From positions 310,001-374,000 of the forward strand of contig CAWADL010000014.1 in NCBI GenBank assembly GCA_963780825.1: a stretch of DNA of 64,000 nt. The letters run 5' to 3'. This DNA is from Roseiarcus sp963780825. GTDB lineage: Bacteria > Pseudomonadota > Alphaproteobacteria > Rhizobiales > Beijerinckiaceae. The position numbers and the translations under genes were made by a program. The notes under the pieces were generated by a model. The model saw nothing but the letters and a program-made list of their open reading frames with translations, did no database searches and was not told the origin of the DNA. Of the stretch, positions 27,170-35,371 are shown piece by piece. Positions within the stretch are counted from its first letter, which is position 1. Each line of letters opens with the position of its first letter.

Positions 27170-27609
27170 GGCTCGGCGCTGAGCGGCTTTGGTCCGGGCG
27201 AGGTGACGATGGCGATATGCGCGACGCCAGCCAGCCTTAGCCGATCCATCACTTTAACGACGTCGCCGAACGGCGCGTCCTTATCGCCGCGAATGTGCAC
27301 CGCCTGCGCTGTGTCGTCGCCCATCTTCGCGGTGACCGCGGAGGCAAGCGTCTCTAGCGTCACTTCGTCCGAACCGAAGGCGAGCTTGCCGTCCTTGCCG
27401 ACGGAAACGACGAGAGGCGTCTTCGGATTGAGCGCCTTGGCCGAGCTTGCTTTCGGCAAATCAACCTTCACGCCCGGCGTCAGCAGAGGCGCCGTCACCA
27501 TAAAAATGATGAGCAGCACCAACATAACGTCGACAAGCGGCGTCACGTTGATTTCGGCAAGCGGCCTGTAGAGATTGTCACCGCTGTCGTTGCGCAACGA
27601 GACGCTCAA
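27166..27609 (-). CDS. exbD: Biopolymer transport protein ExbD/TolR family
   Basis: One N-terminal membrane helix with the conserved Asp in INVTPLVDVMLVLLIIFMV, the proton-path residue, followed by a periplasmic domain of about 110 residues. The frame is open to 27642, but a TTG at 27609 overlaps the exbB stop (TTGA), giving a normal start (LSVSLRNDSG); this is preferred over the longer form. It partners with ExbB and TonB of the same operon. TolR is the alternative name, but a TonB rather than TolA follows. Confidence 0.9.
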   Translation of the reverse strand: MSVSLRNDSGDNLYRPLAEINVTPLVDVMLVLLIIFMVTAPLLTPGVKVDLPKASSAKALNPKTPLVVSVGKDGKLAFGSDEVTLETLASAVTAKMGDDTAQAVHIRGDKDAPFGDVVKVMDRLRLAGVAHIAIVTSPGPKPLSAEP

Positions 27610-28223
27610 GCTCGCCGCTCCGCAACCAGCATCACCGCCCATTCCTCAATAAGGCTAGTCAAGGCCCTACCGGCGCGCGAGAAGCCGGCGCCAATGCGAT
27701 TGTAGCCGACGGTCGCGGGGATCGCCGCCGCGAGCCCGTAGGCGGTCGCCGCCAACGCCTCGGCGATGCCGGGAGCAACGACAGCGAGGCTTGTGTCTTT
27801 GGCCTCGGCGATCCCGGCAAAACTCGTCATGATTCCCCAGACCGTGCCGAACAGGCCAACGAACGGCGCAACCGAAGCGATGATGGCGAGGTTGGGCAGG
27901 CCGCCTTCGGCGCGCGCCAGGATGTCCCGGCCTGCGCGCGCCATGGCCTCGCTGATGCGCTGGCGGCGTTCGCTGACGGTTTCTCCGGAGACAGCGAGGT
28001 CAGCGGCGCCGCGTCCGGCGTCGGCGATCGCCTGCACTCCGACCGCGCTGGTTCCCGCCCGCGCGGCGAGGATCGCGCGGCGAAGGCGCACGATCGAGAT
28101 GACGCCTTCGATAATGAGCACCCAGCACCAGAGCGAAGCCAAGCCGAGCGCACCCATCACGATCTTGCCGATCAGCCCGGCCTGCAGAAACAGGTTGATC
28201 GGCGAGATCGATAGGCTCTCCAC
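27606..28223 (-). CDS. exbB: Proton channel protein ExbB/TolQ family
   Basis: 205 residues with three membrane segments (about 15-40, 108-130, 150-175). The conserved GLFGTVWGIMTSF and the LAATAYGLAAAIPA block are typical of the MotA/TolQ/ExbB proton channel. It is the first gene of the exbB-exbD-tonB operon, and overlaps exbD. The 200 bp upstream (28224-28423) contain its promoter region and no gene. Confidence 0.92.
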   Translation of the reverse strand: MESLSISPINLFLQAGLIGKIVMGALGLASLWCWVLIIEGVISIVRLRRAILAARAGTSAVGVQAIADAGRGAADLAVSGETVSERRQRISEAMARAGRDILARAEGGLPNLAIIASVAPFVGLFGTVWGIMTSFAGIAEAKDTSLAVVAPGIAEALAATAYGLAAAIPATVGYNRIGAGFSRAGRALTSLIEEWAVMLVAERRA

Positions 28224-28423
28224 GCGGACGCTCTCCCTCCGGCGCCTCCGCGCGGCGGCGCCGCTATAGCGCGGGAGACTAGGCGCGCAAATGCTTCGGC
28301 AGGGGATTTCTTCCCGACGCGCGGTGATTCAATTCCGGGCGCAGTTGCATGCGAATGCCGCCTCCTCGGACCAAGGGCGCTGAGCGCTCCAAGGCCAGCA
28401 GGCCGGCGCTCCCCTCGGCATAG

Positions 28424-28729
28424 TTAGTTCAACTGGAACTCGCCGTTAACAGCGCGAAACTCGGCGGGCTTGATGAGACCGCAATGGCTGACCACGACGG
28501 AGTGCAAGACCCCTTCCAGCTCGCGTTTCCAGAACTCCAGAAACTTCGTCAACTCTGGAAAGTGAGGATGCAGATCGTGATTTTGCCAGATGTAGCTCTG
28601 CAGGAACGAGGGGTGGTCGGGCAAGCGGTAGAAGATATTGGCGGTCGTCAGCCCAAAACCCTGCATCTGCCGGCGGAAGTCATTCGAGAGCATAGCGAAC
28701 CTTTCCCTGTCGCTTCGCGTAAGCGCCAT
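28424..28729 (-). CDS. usg: Usg-family protein
   Basis: About 101 residues from ATG 28729 (an upstream GTG at 28753 is possible). The sequence GFGLTTANIFYRLPDHPS, SYIWQNHDLHPHFPELTKFL and LHSVVVSHCGLI match the Usg family of Alphaproteobacteria, first noted beside tryptophan genes in Caulobacter. The biochemical role is unknown. Here it is near dnaE and not next to trp genes. Confidence 0.82.
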   Translation of the reverse strand: MALTRSDRERFAMLSNDFRRQMQGFGLTTANIFYRLPDHPSFLQSYIWQNHDLHPHFPELTKFLEFWKRELEGVLHSVVVSHCGLIKPAEFRAVNGEFQLN

Positions 28730-28830
28730 GCTGCCACGCTTGTTCCCGCGCACAAGTGCAAAGATGTCACATTCTGCTGCCTTTTCATGCTGTTAGCGCT
28801 CTAGGCCGCCGAGTGCTGTCACAGAAGCGT

Positions 28831-28879
28831 CGGCATCCACGCCCGAGGTCGTCACGCCGCGAAGTCGGCGTGGATGCCG
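28831..28879. repeat. Inverted repeat 3' of dnaE
   Basis: Perfect 13-bp arms CGGCATCCACGCC (28831-28843) and GGCGTGGATGCCG (28867-28879). Related in wording to the GGTCGGCGTGGACGCCGACC repeats. It could end dnaE transcription but lacks a T-run. Confidence 0.55.
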
Positions 28880-28913
28880 ATGCCCAGGCGCCGCAGCCTT
28901 GCTTCGGTTCCCC

Positions 28914-31900
28914 TCAAACGTGCTCCACCTGCACGACGCCCGCCACCGACTTCAGCGCTCCCGCCAGCGCACCCGTCACAGCATAGCGCCCCGGCAGCTT
29001 CACCTCGATCTCCCCGGCTTGCGGGCCGAGCATCACAACGAGCGAAATCTCCCCTTCACCGCGCGCGCCGAGCCGTTCGGCGATCGAGGGCAGCGGCGCC
29101 TCATCGCGAACAAACACACGCAGGCCCTTGTGGTGGCGCGCCGCGGCTTGCGCGAGCGGCTCCACATGCGCGATCTGCGCGCGGACGTCTTCCCCCTCGA
29201 CGCGCGCGTTGAGCGTGACAATCACATCCGACCCCTTCTCCAGCAGATCGCGATACTGCGCGAGACCCTCCTGAAAAATGATCGCCTCGTATTGGCCGGA
29301 AGGATCGGAAAGCTGGATGATGCCCATCCGAGAGCCGCTTTTGGTTCGCCGCTCCATGCGATCAATCACGCTGGCGGCGAGCTTGCGAGTCGACTCGCCG
29401 TTTCGCACGCGGCGCGAGAACTCCGCCCACCGGATGGCGCCGATGCGCTTGATTGTCGCCTCATGCGCCTCAAGCGGATGGCCCGAGAGAAAGAAGCCGA
29501 TCGCCTCGAACTCTCGCTGCAATCGATCGCCGAGACTCCAGGGCTGAGACTTCACTCTCAACGGCGCCTCGCCCGCCTCCGCAAACAAAGCGCTTTGACG
29601 CGATTGCCGCTCGTCCGCCTGGCGATTGGCCAGCGCAAGCATCGCCTCGACGCTGGCCGAGGCGACCGCGCGGTCGGGTTCGATCTCATCGAAGGCGCCG
29701 GCGTTGGCGAGACATTCCAGCGCTTTCTTGTTGACCTGCCTCGGATCGACGCGCCGGGCGAATTCGGACAACGACGTGAAGGACACGTTCTCGCGCGCCT
29801 CCACGACAGCTTGCGCTTGCGCCGAGCCCACGCCCTTGATCGCGCCGAGCGCATAAAAGATCGTCGCCTTTTCCGAGTCGTGGCTAACGGCAAAGTCGGC
29901 GCCGGATTGATTGACCGATGGCGGCGCAACGCGCAGTCCCAATCGCTGCGCATCGGCGCGAAACTCGGCGAGCTTGTCGGTATTGCCCATGTCGAGCGTC
30001 ATCGAGGCGGCTAGGAACTCAGCGGGATGATTGGCCTTCAGATAAGCGGTCTGGTAGGTCAGCAGCGCATAAGGCGCCGAATGTGATTTGTTGAAGCCAT
30101 ATTCGGCGAATTTGGCGCAGGCGTCGAAAATGCTGTCGGCTAGCGGCTTGTTCAACCCGCCCTCGACGGCGCCGCTCACGAAGCGGTCGCGCTGAGCATC
30201 CATCTCCGCCTTGATCTTCTTGCCCATCGCGCGTCGCAAAATATCGGCCTGACCGAGACTGTAGCCGGCCAGGTCGCGGGCGATCTGTTGGACCTGCTCC
30301 TGATAAGTGATGACACCGAATGTCTCCTTGAGAATTGGCTCCAGTTTGGGGTGCAGATATTCGACAGTCTCTTTACCAAGCTTGCGCGCGCAATAGACGG
30401 GGATGTTCGCCATCGGCCCGGGCCGATAAAGCGCGACGAGCGCGATCAGGTCTTCGAACCTGTCGGCGCGCATATCCACCAGGGCTTTGCGCATGCCTGC
30501 GCTTTCCACCTGGAACACGCCAACCACTTCGCCGCGCCCGAGCATTTCATAAGTCTTGGCGTCGTCGAGCGGTATCTGCGAGAGCTCGATGCTGACGCCG
30601 CGGCGCGCCAGGAGCTTCAGACAGGTCGACAAAACGGTCAGGGTCTTCAGTCCCAGAAAGTCGAACTTCACCAGACCCGCCGGCTCGACCCATTTCATGT
30701 TGAACTGGGTCGCCGGCATGTCGGACTTGGGGTCCTTGTAGAGCGGCACCAGCTCAATCAACGGCCGATCGCCGATCACCACGCCGGCGGCGTGAGTGGA
30801 AGCGTTGGAATAGAGGCCCTCGAGCTTTTCGGCGATGGCGATCATCTGCGCCACCCTCGGATCGCTCGCCGCCGCCTCCTGCAGCTTCGGCTCGTCGCGC
30901 ACGGCCTCTTTCAGCAGCACCGGCTTGGCAGGGTTTTGCGGCACGAGCTTGGCGAGCTTGTCGACTTGGCCGAGCGGCATCTCCAGCACCCGCCCGACAT
31001 TGCGCATCACCCCGCGCGCCAGGAACGAGCCGAAGGTGATGATCTGCGCGACGCGGTCGGCGCCATAGCGCTCGCGTACATAGGCGATCACCTCGTCGCG
31101 CCGCTCCTGGCAGAAGTCGATGTCGAAGTCGGGCATCGACACGCGCTCGGGATTGAGGAAGCGCTCAAACAGCAATCCGAACCGCATCGGATCGAGATCG
31201 GTGATGGTCAGCGCGTAAGCGACCAACGATCCCGCGCCAGACCCGCGCCCCGGGCCGACAGGGATGCCCTGCGCTTTCGCCCATTTGATGAAGTCGGAGA
31301 CGATCAGGAAATAGCCGGGGAATTTCATCCGCACGATGACGGAAAGCTCGAAATCGAGGCGCTGCCGATAGTCATCTTCGGTGTAGCCGCGAGCCGGCCC
31401 GCTGCGTGTAAGCAGGGTCGCGAGGCCGGCGGCTGCCTGCCGACGCAATTCCGCCTCCTCGTCGACCGCCTCGCCGCCGGGAAGCGAGAAGCGCGGCAGA
31501 ATCGGCTTCTGCGTGCGTGGGCGAAAAGCGCATCTGAGCGCAATTTCGACGCTGTTGTCAGTGGCTTCCCGCAGGTCCGAAAAGAGCTTGACCATCTCCG
31601 CCCGGGTCTTCAGCCGATGCTGCGGCGTGAGGCGGCGACGGTCGGGCGTGGCGATCAGCGCGCCTTCGGCGATGCACAGCAACGCGTCCTGCGCGTCGAA
31701 ATCGCTAGCCGCGGCGAAATAGGGTTCATTGGTTGCCGCGACCGGCAAACCGAGCGAGTACGCGAAATCGAGCAGCGCCCCCTCGGCCGGCCGCTCCTCG
31801 CCGTGGCGTTGCAACTCGACATAGAGCCGATCGCGGAAATCTTCTTTGAGCCGGACCACCCGGGCGCGGGCGAGATCCGAGGCGCCGGCGCGAACCAGCC

Positions 31901-32366
31901 GGTCGACCGCGCCATCGCTTCCCCCGGTCAGCGCGATAAGTCCTTCGCAATGTTGAAGCGCTTCGTAGCGAACATGCGCGTCGTCGCCGTCGGTGGGATC
32001 GAGCCAGACCTGGCTGACGAGGCGCATGAGGTTGAGGTAGCCACGCTCGTCCTGAGCGATCAGCACGATCGAGCCTCGCGAGGCGCGGCGCCCGGCCAGG
32101 CGCGAGAAGCCGCCGACCGGCGCATCATCGAAGTCTACGGTGAGCTGCGCGCCGATCAGCGGCTGGACGCCGGCCTTGGCGGCTTTCTCGGAAAACTCAA
32201 GCGCGCCGAACAGGTTGTTGGTGTCGGTGATGGCAATCGCCGGCGCCTCGTCGGCCTTGGCGTGCTTGACCAGGGTCTCAACGGATATGGCGCCCTCGCG
32301 CAGCGAGAAGGCGCTGTGCACATGGGTGTGGATGAAGCCAACGGATTTGAGAATCGAGGAGTCCAT
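28914..32366 (-). CDS. dnaE: DNA polymerase III alpha subunit
   Basis: 1150-residue replicative polymerase, of normal length and with no frameshift. An N-terminal PHP domain begins THVHSAFSLREG and continues ITDTNNLFGALEF. The catalytic palm is marked by GPGRGSGAGSLVAYAL and MPDFDIDF (about residues 408-415; the two Asp in DFD bind metal). The fingers carry FNKSHSAPYALLTYQTAYLK, a helix-hairpin-helix region lies near GAIKGVGSAQAQAVVEA, and a C-terminal OB fold follows. Length and motifs fit DnaE1 rather than the shorter mutagenic DnaE2. It is divergent from the repeat protein at 32707 across a 340-bp AT-richer gap. Confidence 0.96.
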   Translation of the reverse strand: MDSSILKSVGFIHTHVHSAFSLREGAISVETLVKHAKADEAPAIAITDTNNLFGALEFSEKAAKAGVQPLIGAQLTVDFDDAPVGGFSRLAGRRASRGSIVLIAQDERGYLNLMRLVSQVWLDPTDGDDAHVRYEALQHCEGLIALTGGSDGAVDRLVRAGASDLARARVVRLKEDFRDRLYVELQRHGEERPAEGALLDFAYSLGLPVAATNEPYFAAASDFDAQDALLCIAEGALIATPDRRRLTPQHRLKTRAEMVKLFSDLREATDNSVEIALRCAFRPRTQKPILPRFSLPGGEAVDEEAELRRQAAAGLATLLTRSGPARGYTEDDYRQRLDFELSVIVRMKFPGYFLIVSDFIKWAKAQGIPVGPGRGSGAGSLVAYALTITDLDPMRFGLLFERFLNPERVSMPDFDIDFCQERRDEVIAYVRERYGADRVAQIITFGSFLARGVMRNVGRVLEMPLGQVDKLAKLVPQNPAKPVLLKEAVRDEPKLQEAAASDPRVAQMIAIAEKLEGLYSNASTHAAGVVIGDRPLIELVPLYKDPKSDMPATQFNMKWVEPAGLVKFDFLGLKTLTVLSTCLKLLARRGVSIELSQIPLDDAKTYEMLGRGEVVGVFQVESAGMRKALVDMRADRFEDLIALVALYRPGPMANIPVYCARKLGKETVEYLHPKLEPILKETFGVITYQEQVQQIARDLAGYSLGQADILRRAMGKKIKAEMDAQRDRFVSGAVEGGLNKPLADSIFDACAKFAEYGFNKSHSAPYALLTYQTAYLKANHPAEFLAASMTLDMGNTDKLAEFRADAQRLGLRVAPPSVNQSGADFAVSHDSEKATIFYALGAIKGVGSAQAQAVVEARENVSFTSLSEFARRVDPRQVNKKALECLANAGAFDEIEPDRAVASASVEAMLALANRQADERQSRQSALFAEAGEAPLRVKSQPWSLGDRLQREFEAIGFFLSGHPLEAHEATIKRIGAIRWAEFSRRVRNGESTRKLAASVIDRMERRTKSGSRMGIIQLSDPSGQYEAIIFQEGLAQYRDLLEKGSDVIVTLNARVEGEDVRAQIAHVEPLAQAAARHHKGLRVFVRDEAPLPSIAERLGARGEGEISLVVMLGPQAGEIEVKLPGRYAVTGALAGALKSVAGVVQVEHV

Positions 32367-32604
32367 GCGACCGAGTTAAGCGCGCTGCGAGGGCGGCGTC
32401 GAGGCGAGGTCACGAATTGTCCCCGCCTCGTGCGCTGAGTCGAAATCGTGGCGCGCCGGAGACGCTTCCGAGGTTTGAAGTTCGTTCACCCCGCGCGGGT
32501 CGTCAAATCTTATAAGGATTGACAGTAATGGAAACGGCGGGCACTTGGCATAAATTCTGGTCAATACAAGTGATCCGGAACAACTGTCCAAGTCAGCCAT
32601 TCTT

Positions 32605-32630
32605 AATTTGTCAGTTCCTATTGACAAATT
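32605..32630. promoter_or_regulatory. Perfect operator-like inverted repeat in divergent promoter region
   Basis: AATTTGTCA (32605-32613) and TGACAAATT (32622-32630), perfect 9-bp arms with an 8-bp spacer, in the AT-richer gap between dnaE and the beta-repeat protein gene, about 77 bp upstream of the latter's start. The right arm includes TTGACA (32621-32626), which could serve as a -35 element, but no good -10 lies at standard spacing. The symmetry fits a dimeric regulator site; a short hairpin is the alternative. The rest of 32367-32706 shows no gene. Confidence 0.5.
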
Positions 32631-32706
32631 GCTTTCGTCCGCGTCGATTGGGTGTGCTATACCCAACCGCGAGACCTACTATACGCGGTGATCCTGTGGA
32701 GGAAAC

Positions 32707-33936
32707 ATGTCAGTTGTCAACGAGTCCAACGGGACTATCGTCGTCTTCACCGGTGCGACCGAGACGGTGAACGGCGACGACGACATCATCGTTTGCGATG
32801 ATAACGTCACGCTCACCGTAAATGGCTTCAACGACACGGTCCGACAGAACAACGGCATTGTCACCCTGGGCGGCACGGCCGCTGAGCCCGATGTGATTAA
32901 TGGCTCGCATCTGGAAATCACACTGTTCGCCAACTCATACCTGGACTTTAATGGCAGCATCGCCAACATACATCTCGGCGCGAACAGCCAAGTCATCGCG
33001 ACGGGAGACAATACCAATTTTTTCGGCTCTGACGATAGGATCGTCAGTAGTCAAGCCAATGTCGGGGGCGACGAGGTTACCGGCAACAACAATCGGCTTA
33101 TCGTTGGAGTCTCTTCGCAGCTCACGATAAACGGGAATGGCAATTTCGTTCATGCGCGCGACCATGCGTCAATGGCCCTCTCGGGATCCGACGAACGCTT
33201 GGTGGGCTCCGACTTCGCTGTGATAGCCTCCGCCGGTTCGGATTTATTTCTGGGCCGAAACGGTCAGACCGGCGCCGCGGATACGCTGACGGCATCAAAC
33301 ATCACGGCCCGCACCGCCGCCGACTCCAACATCATTCTGTCCGGCGATGACGATACGGTTGCAGTTCGCGAGAATACGAATTTGTATTTTGTGGGCGACG
33401 GCTTATCGGCCCATGTCGGCCAAGGCTCCACCCTCACCATCAATGGCCCAAGTTCGACGAGCGCGCTCGATATGCTGACCGGCGCCCATTTCAGTGTGAC
33501 GGTGGCGACCGCTTCGAATGTCGAGCTGTCCACATTGGGGGTCAGCGCGACGCTGGTCGACAATGTGGCGCTCGCGGTGGCGAGGTCCGACAATTCAATT
33601 CACGCCGCCGGCTCGGACACGATCTCGATTCTCTCAGGCGCCGCCTCCAATCAGGTCCTGCTCGGACAGAACGACGTAATTACCGACGGCGGTTGGAACT
33701 CAACGTTCCAAGCCGCAGGGAACGTCGGCGCAACGACCATCAAGAATTTCGGCGCGGATCCAACCGGCATAGTCGACCTCCTGAACGGGGTCGGCCAATA
33801 TGCAACGGCCCAGGACGCATACAATGCGCTTACGAGCGACGGCGTCGGCGGCCTCACGCTGGCGCTGGGCGCAAATGGCTCTATCGACTTCGCGGGAACC
33901 ACGAACCTTACCGCGGCCAATTTCAAAATCGGCTGA
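32707..33936 (+). CDS. Beta-repeat secreted-type protein (probable type I secretion substrate)
   Basis: 409 residues, acidic, almost free of Lys and Cys, rich in Asn, Asp, Thr and Ser. It is built from irregular 15-25-residue units such as VTLTVNGFNDTV, LTINGNGNFVHA and ILSGDDDTVAV that suggest a beta-solenoid. There is no N-terminal signal peptide. The C-terminus, a GSIDFAG segment then LTAANFKIG, resembles the uncleaved end signal of type I secreted proteins. Classical RTX nonapeptides are absent. GGAGGAAAC precedes ATG. Base composition is less GC-rich than in flanking genes. No transporter genes are adjacent, so the secretion route is inference. Function may be surface or matrix related; no family assigned. 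Confidence 0.72.
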   Translation: MSVVNESNGTIVVFTGATETVNGDDDIIVCDDNVTLTVNGFNDTVRQNNGIVTLGGTAAEPDVINGSHLEITLFANSYLDFNGSIANIHLGANSQVIATGDNTNFFGSDDRIVSSQANVGGDEVTGNNNRLIVGVSSQLTINGNGNFVHARDHASMALSGSDERLVGSDFAVIASAGSDLFLGRNGQTGAADTLTASNITARTAADSNIILSGDDDTVAVRENTNLYFVGDGLSAHVGQGSTLTINGPSSTSALDMLTGAHFSVTVATASNVELSTLGVSATLVDNVALAVARSDNSIHAAGSDTISILSGAASNQVLLGQNDVITDGGWNSTFQAAGNVGATTIKNFGADPTGIVDLLNGVGQYATAQDAYNALTSDGVGGLTLALGANGSIDFAGTTNLTAANFKIG

Positions 33937-34023
33937 GCCTCCGCTGGGCGGGATATGGCAAGACCGCCTAGCCCCGCCGCCCCTGGGACCGCCGGCTTCC
34001 AACCCGCCTCCCTGCGGGAACAA

Positions 34024-34686
34024 TCACAGCTTATTGGTCGCTCCCAACCCAAACAGCTCGCCAACCGACTTCCCCGCCTCCAGCCCGGCGATCCAATCCA
34101 CTTCCTTCTTCATCTTCGCCTCGGCCGCCGCGAGCCGCGTGCTTACATTCTCCGGCGACAGCGCTACGAGGCCATCATCGTCACCGATAATAAGATCTCC
34201 CGGCGTGACGATCATCCCGCCGAAGACAACAGGCAAGTTGACCGCGCCCCGCTCAAAAGAAGCTGGTCCGCGGGGCGTTATGTGGCGCGTGAATACAGAG
34301 AAATCAGGCAAGCCGGCGATCGCCCCCACGTCGCGCACTGCGCCATCGCAGATGACGCCCGCCGCACCGATCCGCTGCAGATGGCCGCAGAGGATCTCGC
34401 CGATCATCGCGAACTCCGGCATGCCCGCCGCGGAGATCACCAACACATCGCCCTTGCCGACATGATCGAGCGCGTGCAGCACCGCCCCGAAATCCGGCGG
34501 CTCGCAGAGCGCCGTAACGGCGCGACCAAACAGCGCCGTCTGTTGTCCCGGCGGGCGCAGCGGGCGGATCGCCGGGTCGATCTGGCCGATATCTCGCGCT
34601 AGATCGACAACGATCGCGACCGGAACCCTTCGCCAAGGCTCGATGTCGACGATCGAGGGCGCACGCGTGTGGATGGTGACGGTCAA
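34024..34686 (-). CDS. RraA-family protein (aldolase/decarboxylase-like)
   Basis: About 220 residues from TTG 34686, which has AGGGGAGGA about 6 bp upstream; the frame is open to 34746 but those codons are part of a repeat. RraA-fold motifs are GDVLVISAAGMPEFAMIGE, GAAGVICDGAVRDVGAI, and VFGGMIVTPGDLIIGDDDG. Members act as 4-hydroxy-4-methyl-2-oxoglutarate/oxaloacetate aldolases or as RNase E regulators. The conserved GxxGxxxDGxxRD pattern here fits the enzyme group. A link to the sugar-acid genes at 20-23 kb is possible but not supported by adjacency. Confidence 0.85.
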   Translation of the reverse strand: MTVTIHTRAPSIVDIEPWRRVPVAIVVDLARDIGQIDPAIRPLRPPGQQTALFGRAVTALCEPPDFGAVLHALDHVGKGDVLVISAAGMPEFAMIGEILCGHLQRIGAAGVICDGAVRDVGAIAGLPDFSVFTRHITPRGPASFERGAVNLPVVFGGMIVTPGDLIIGDDDGLVALSPENVSTRLAAAEAKMKKEVDWIAGLEAGKSVGELFGLGATNKL

Positions 34687-34704
34687 AGATGTCCTCCCCT
34701 TTTT

Positions 34705-34756
34705 TGTAGCCGGGGTCGTTGACCCCGGCGGCTCGAGGTCTACCACCTCGGCTACA
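34705..34756. repeat. Palindromic repeat, TGTAGCCG family (short copy)
   Basis: Arms TGTAGCCG and CGGCTACA with an inner hairpin CCGGGGTCGTTGACCCCGG. It lies between heme oxygenase and the RraA-family gene, and overlaps codons of the longer RraA open frame. A separate repeat-like stretch (CCCCTGGGACCGCCGGC) is at 33979-33995, downstream of that gene. Confidence 0.7.
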
Positions 34757-34762
34757 GCGCGC

Positions 34763-35369
34763 TTAAGCGATCGCTTCGTTCTCGGCCTTCGCGTAGGCGC
34801 GTTCCCAATCGGTCATCCAACGCTCGAACGCCGCGAAAGTCGAGAGCGCGGCGCGCTCGGCGAGATCGGCTTCCTCGGGAATATCATCGAGCCGGTCCAG
34901 CGCCTTCACCAGGTTACGCCAGAGCCGTCCGTGATCACCGCGGTGGCCGCGAAAGAACCGTCGCGCATCTGCGGCGGAACGCTCCAGCGCCTTGGCGATA
35001 AAAGCGCCCCCAAGCGTCGAGCCCTCCACCACATAAAGCGCGCCGAGACGATCGGCTTCGCCGTTTAGCAAGGGAATATCGTCGCAGCGCGGCAGCGTAT
35101 CGATCGTCTCGCGCGCGGCGCCGAGCGCCACGAGATCCTCGACGATGAGTTCTGCGCGGGCGCGGGCCGGCAAGCTCGATCGCCTTCGTGAAGGCCACCG
35201 GCGCGGTCTCCATGCGGTCTTCAAACGCGGCGTGGAAGCCATAGAGGCGCGCCAGCAGATTGCGATAGGCTTCCGCGCCAATCGTCCCCGCCGCTGCCGC
35301 GGCGAAGCCGGGATGGGCGTGCATGCGCTCATGCACTTCGTTGGTGGCTGTCTTCAATCTCGCGCGCAA
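34763..35369 (-). CDS. Biliverdin-producing heme oxygenase, frameshifted
   Basis: About 200 residues. The N-terminal frame reads LRARLKTATNEVHERMHAH, with the proximal-His region, then RNLLARLYGFHAAFE. After a frame change near 35165 it continues ELIVEDLVALG, RLGALYVVEGSTLGGAFIAK (distal helix with GSTLGG) and AFERWMTDW. Removing one base joins the halves. The family opens heme to biliverdin, iron and CO. It starts at TTG two bases after the uvrD stop, so it is likely co-transcribed. No bacteriophytochrome gene, the frequent partner, is visible here. Confidence 0.85.
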
Positions 35370-35371
35370 GG

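Noticed and set aside
26184..27182. 332-codon Gly/Val-rich plus-strand open frame resembling a repeat protein
   Set aside because: It is the complement of the Pro/Thr/Ser repeat linker of tonB, which sits in a coherent exbB-exbD-tonB operon with a C-terminal TonB domain.
30288..32438. 716-codon open frame on the plus strand
   Set aside because: It lies entirely antisense to the intact, motif-complete dnaE; long antisense frames are expected in high-GC coding sequence.
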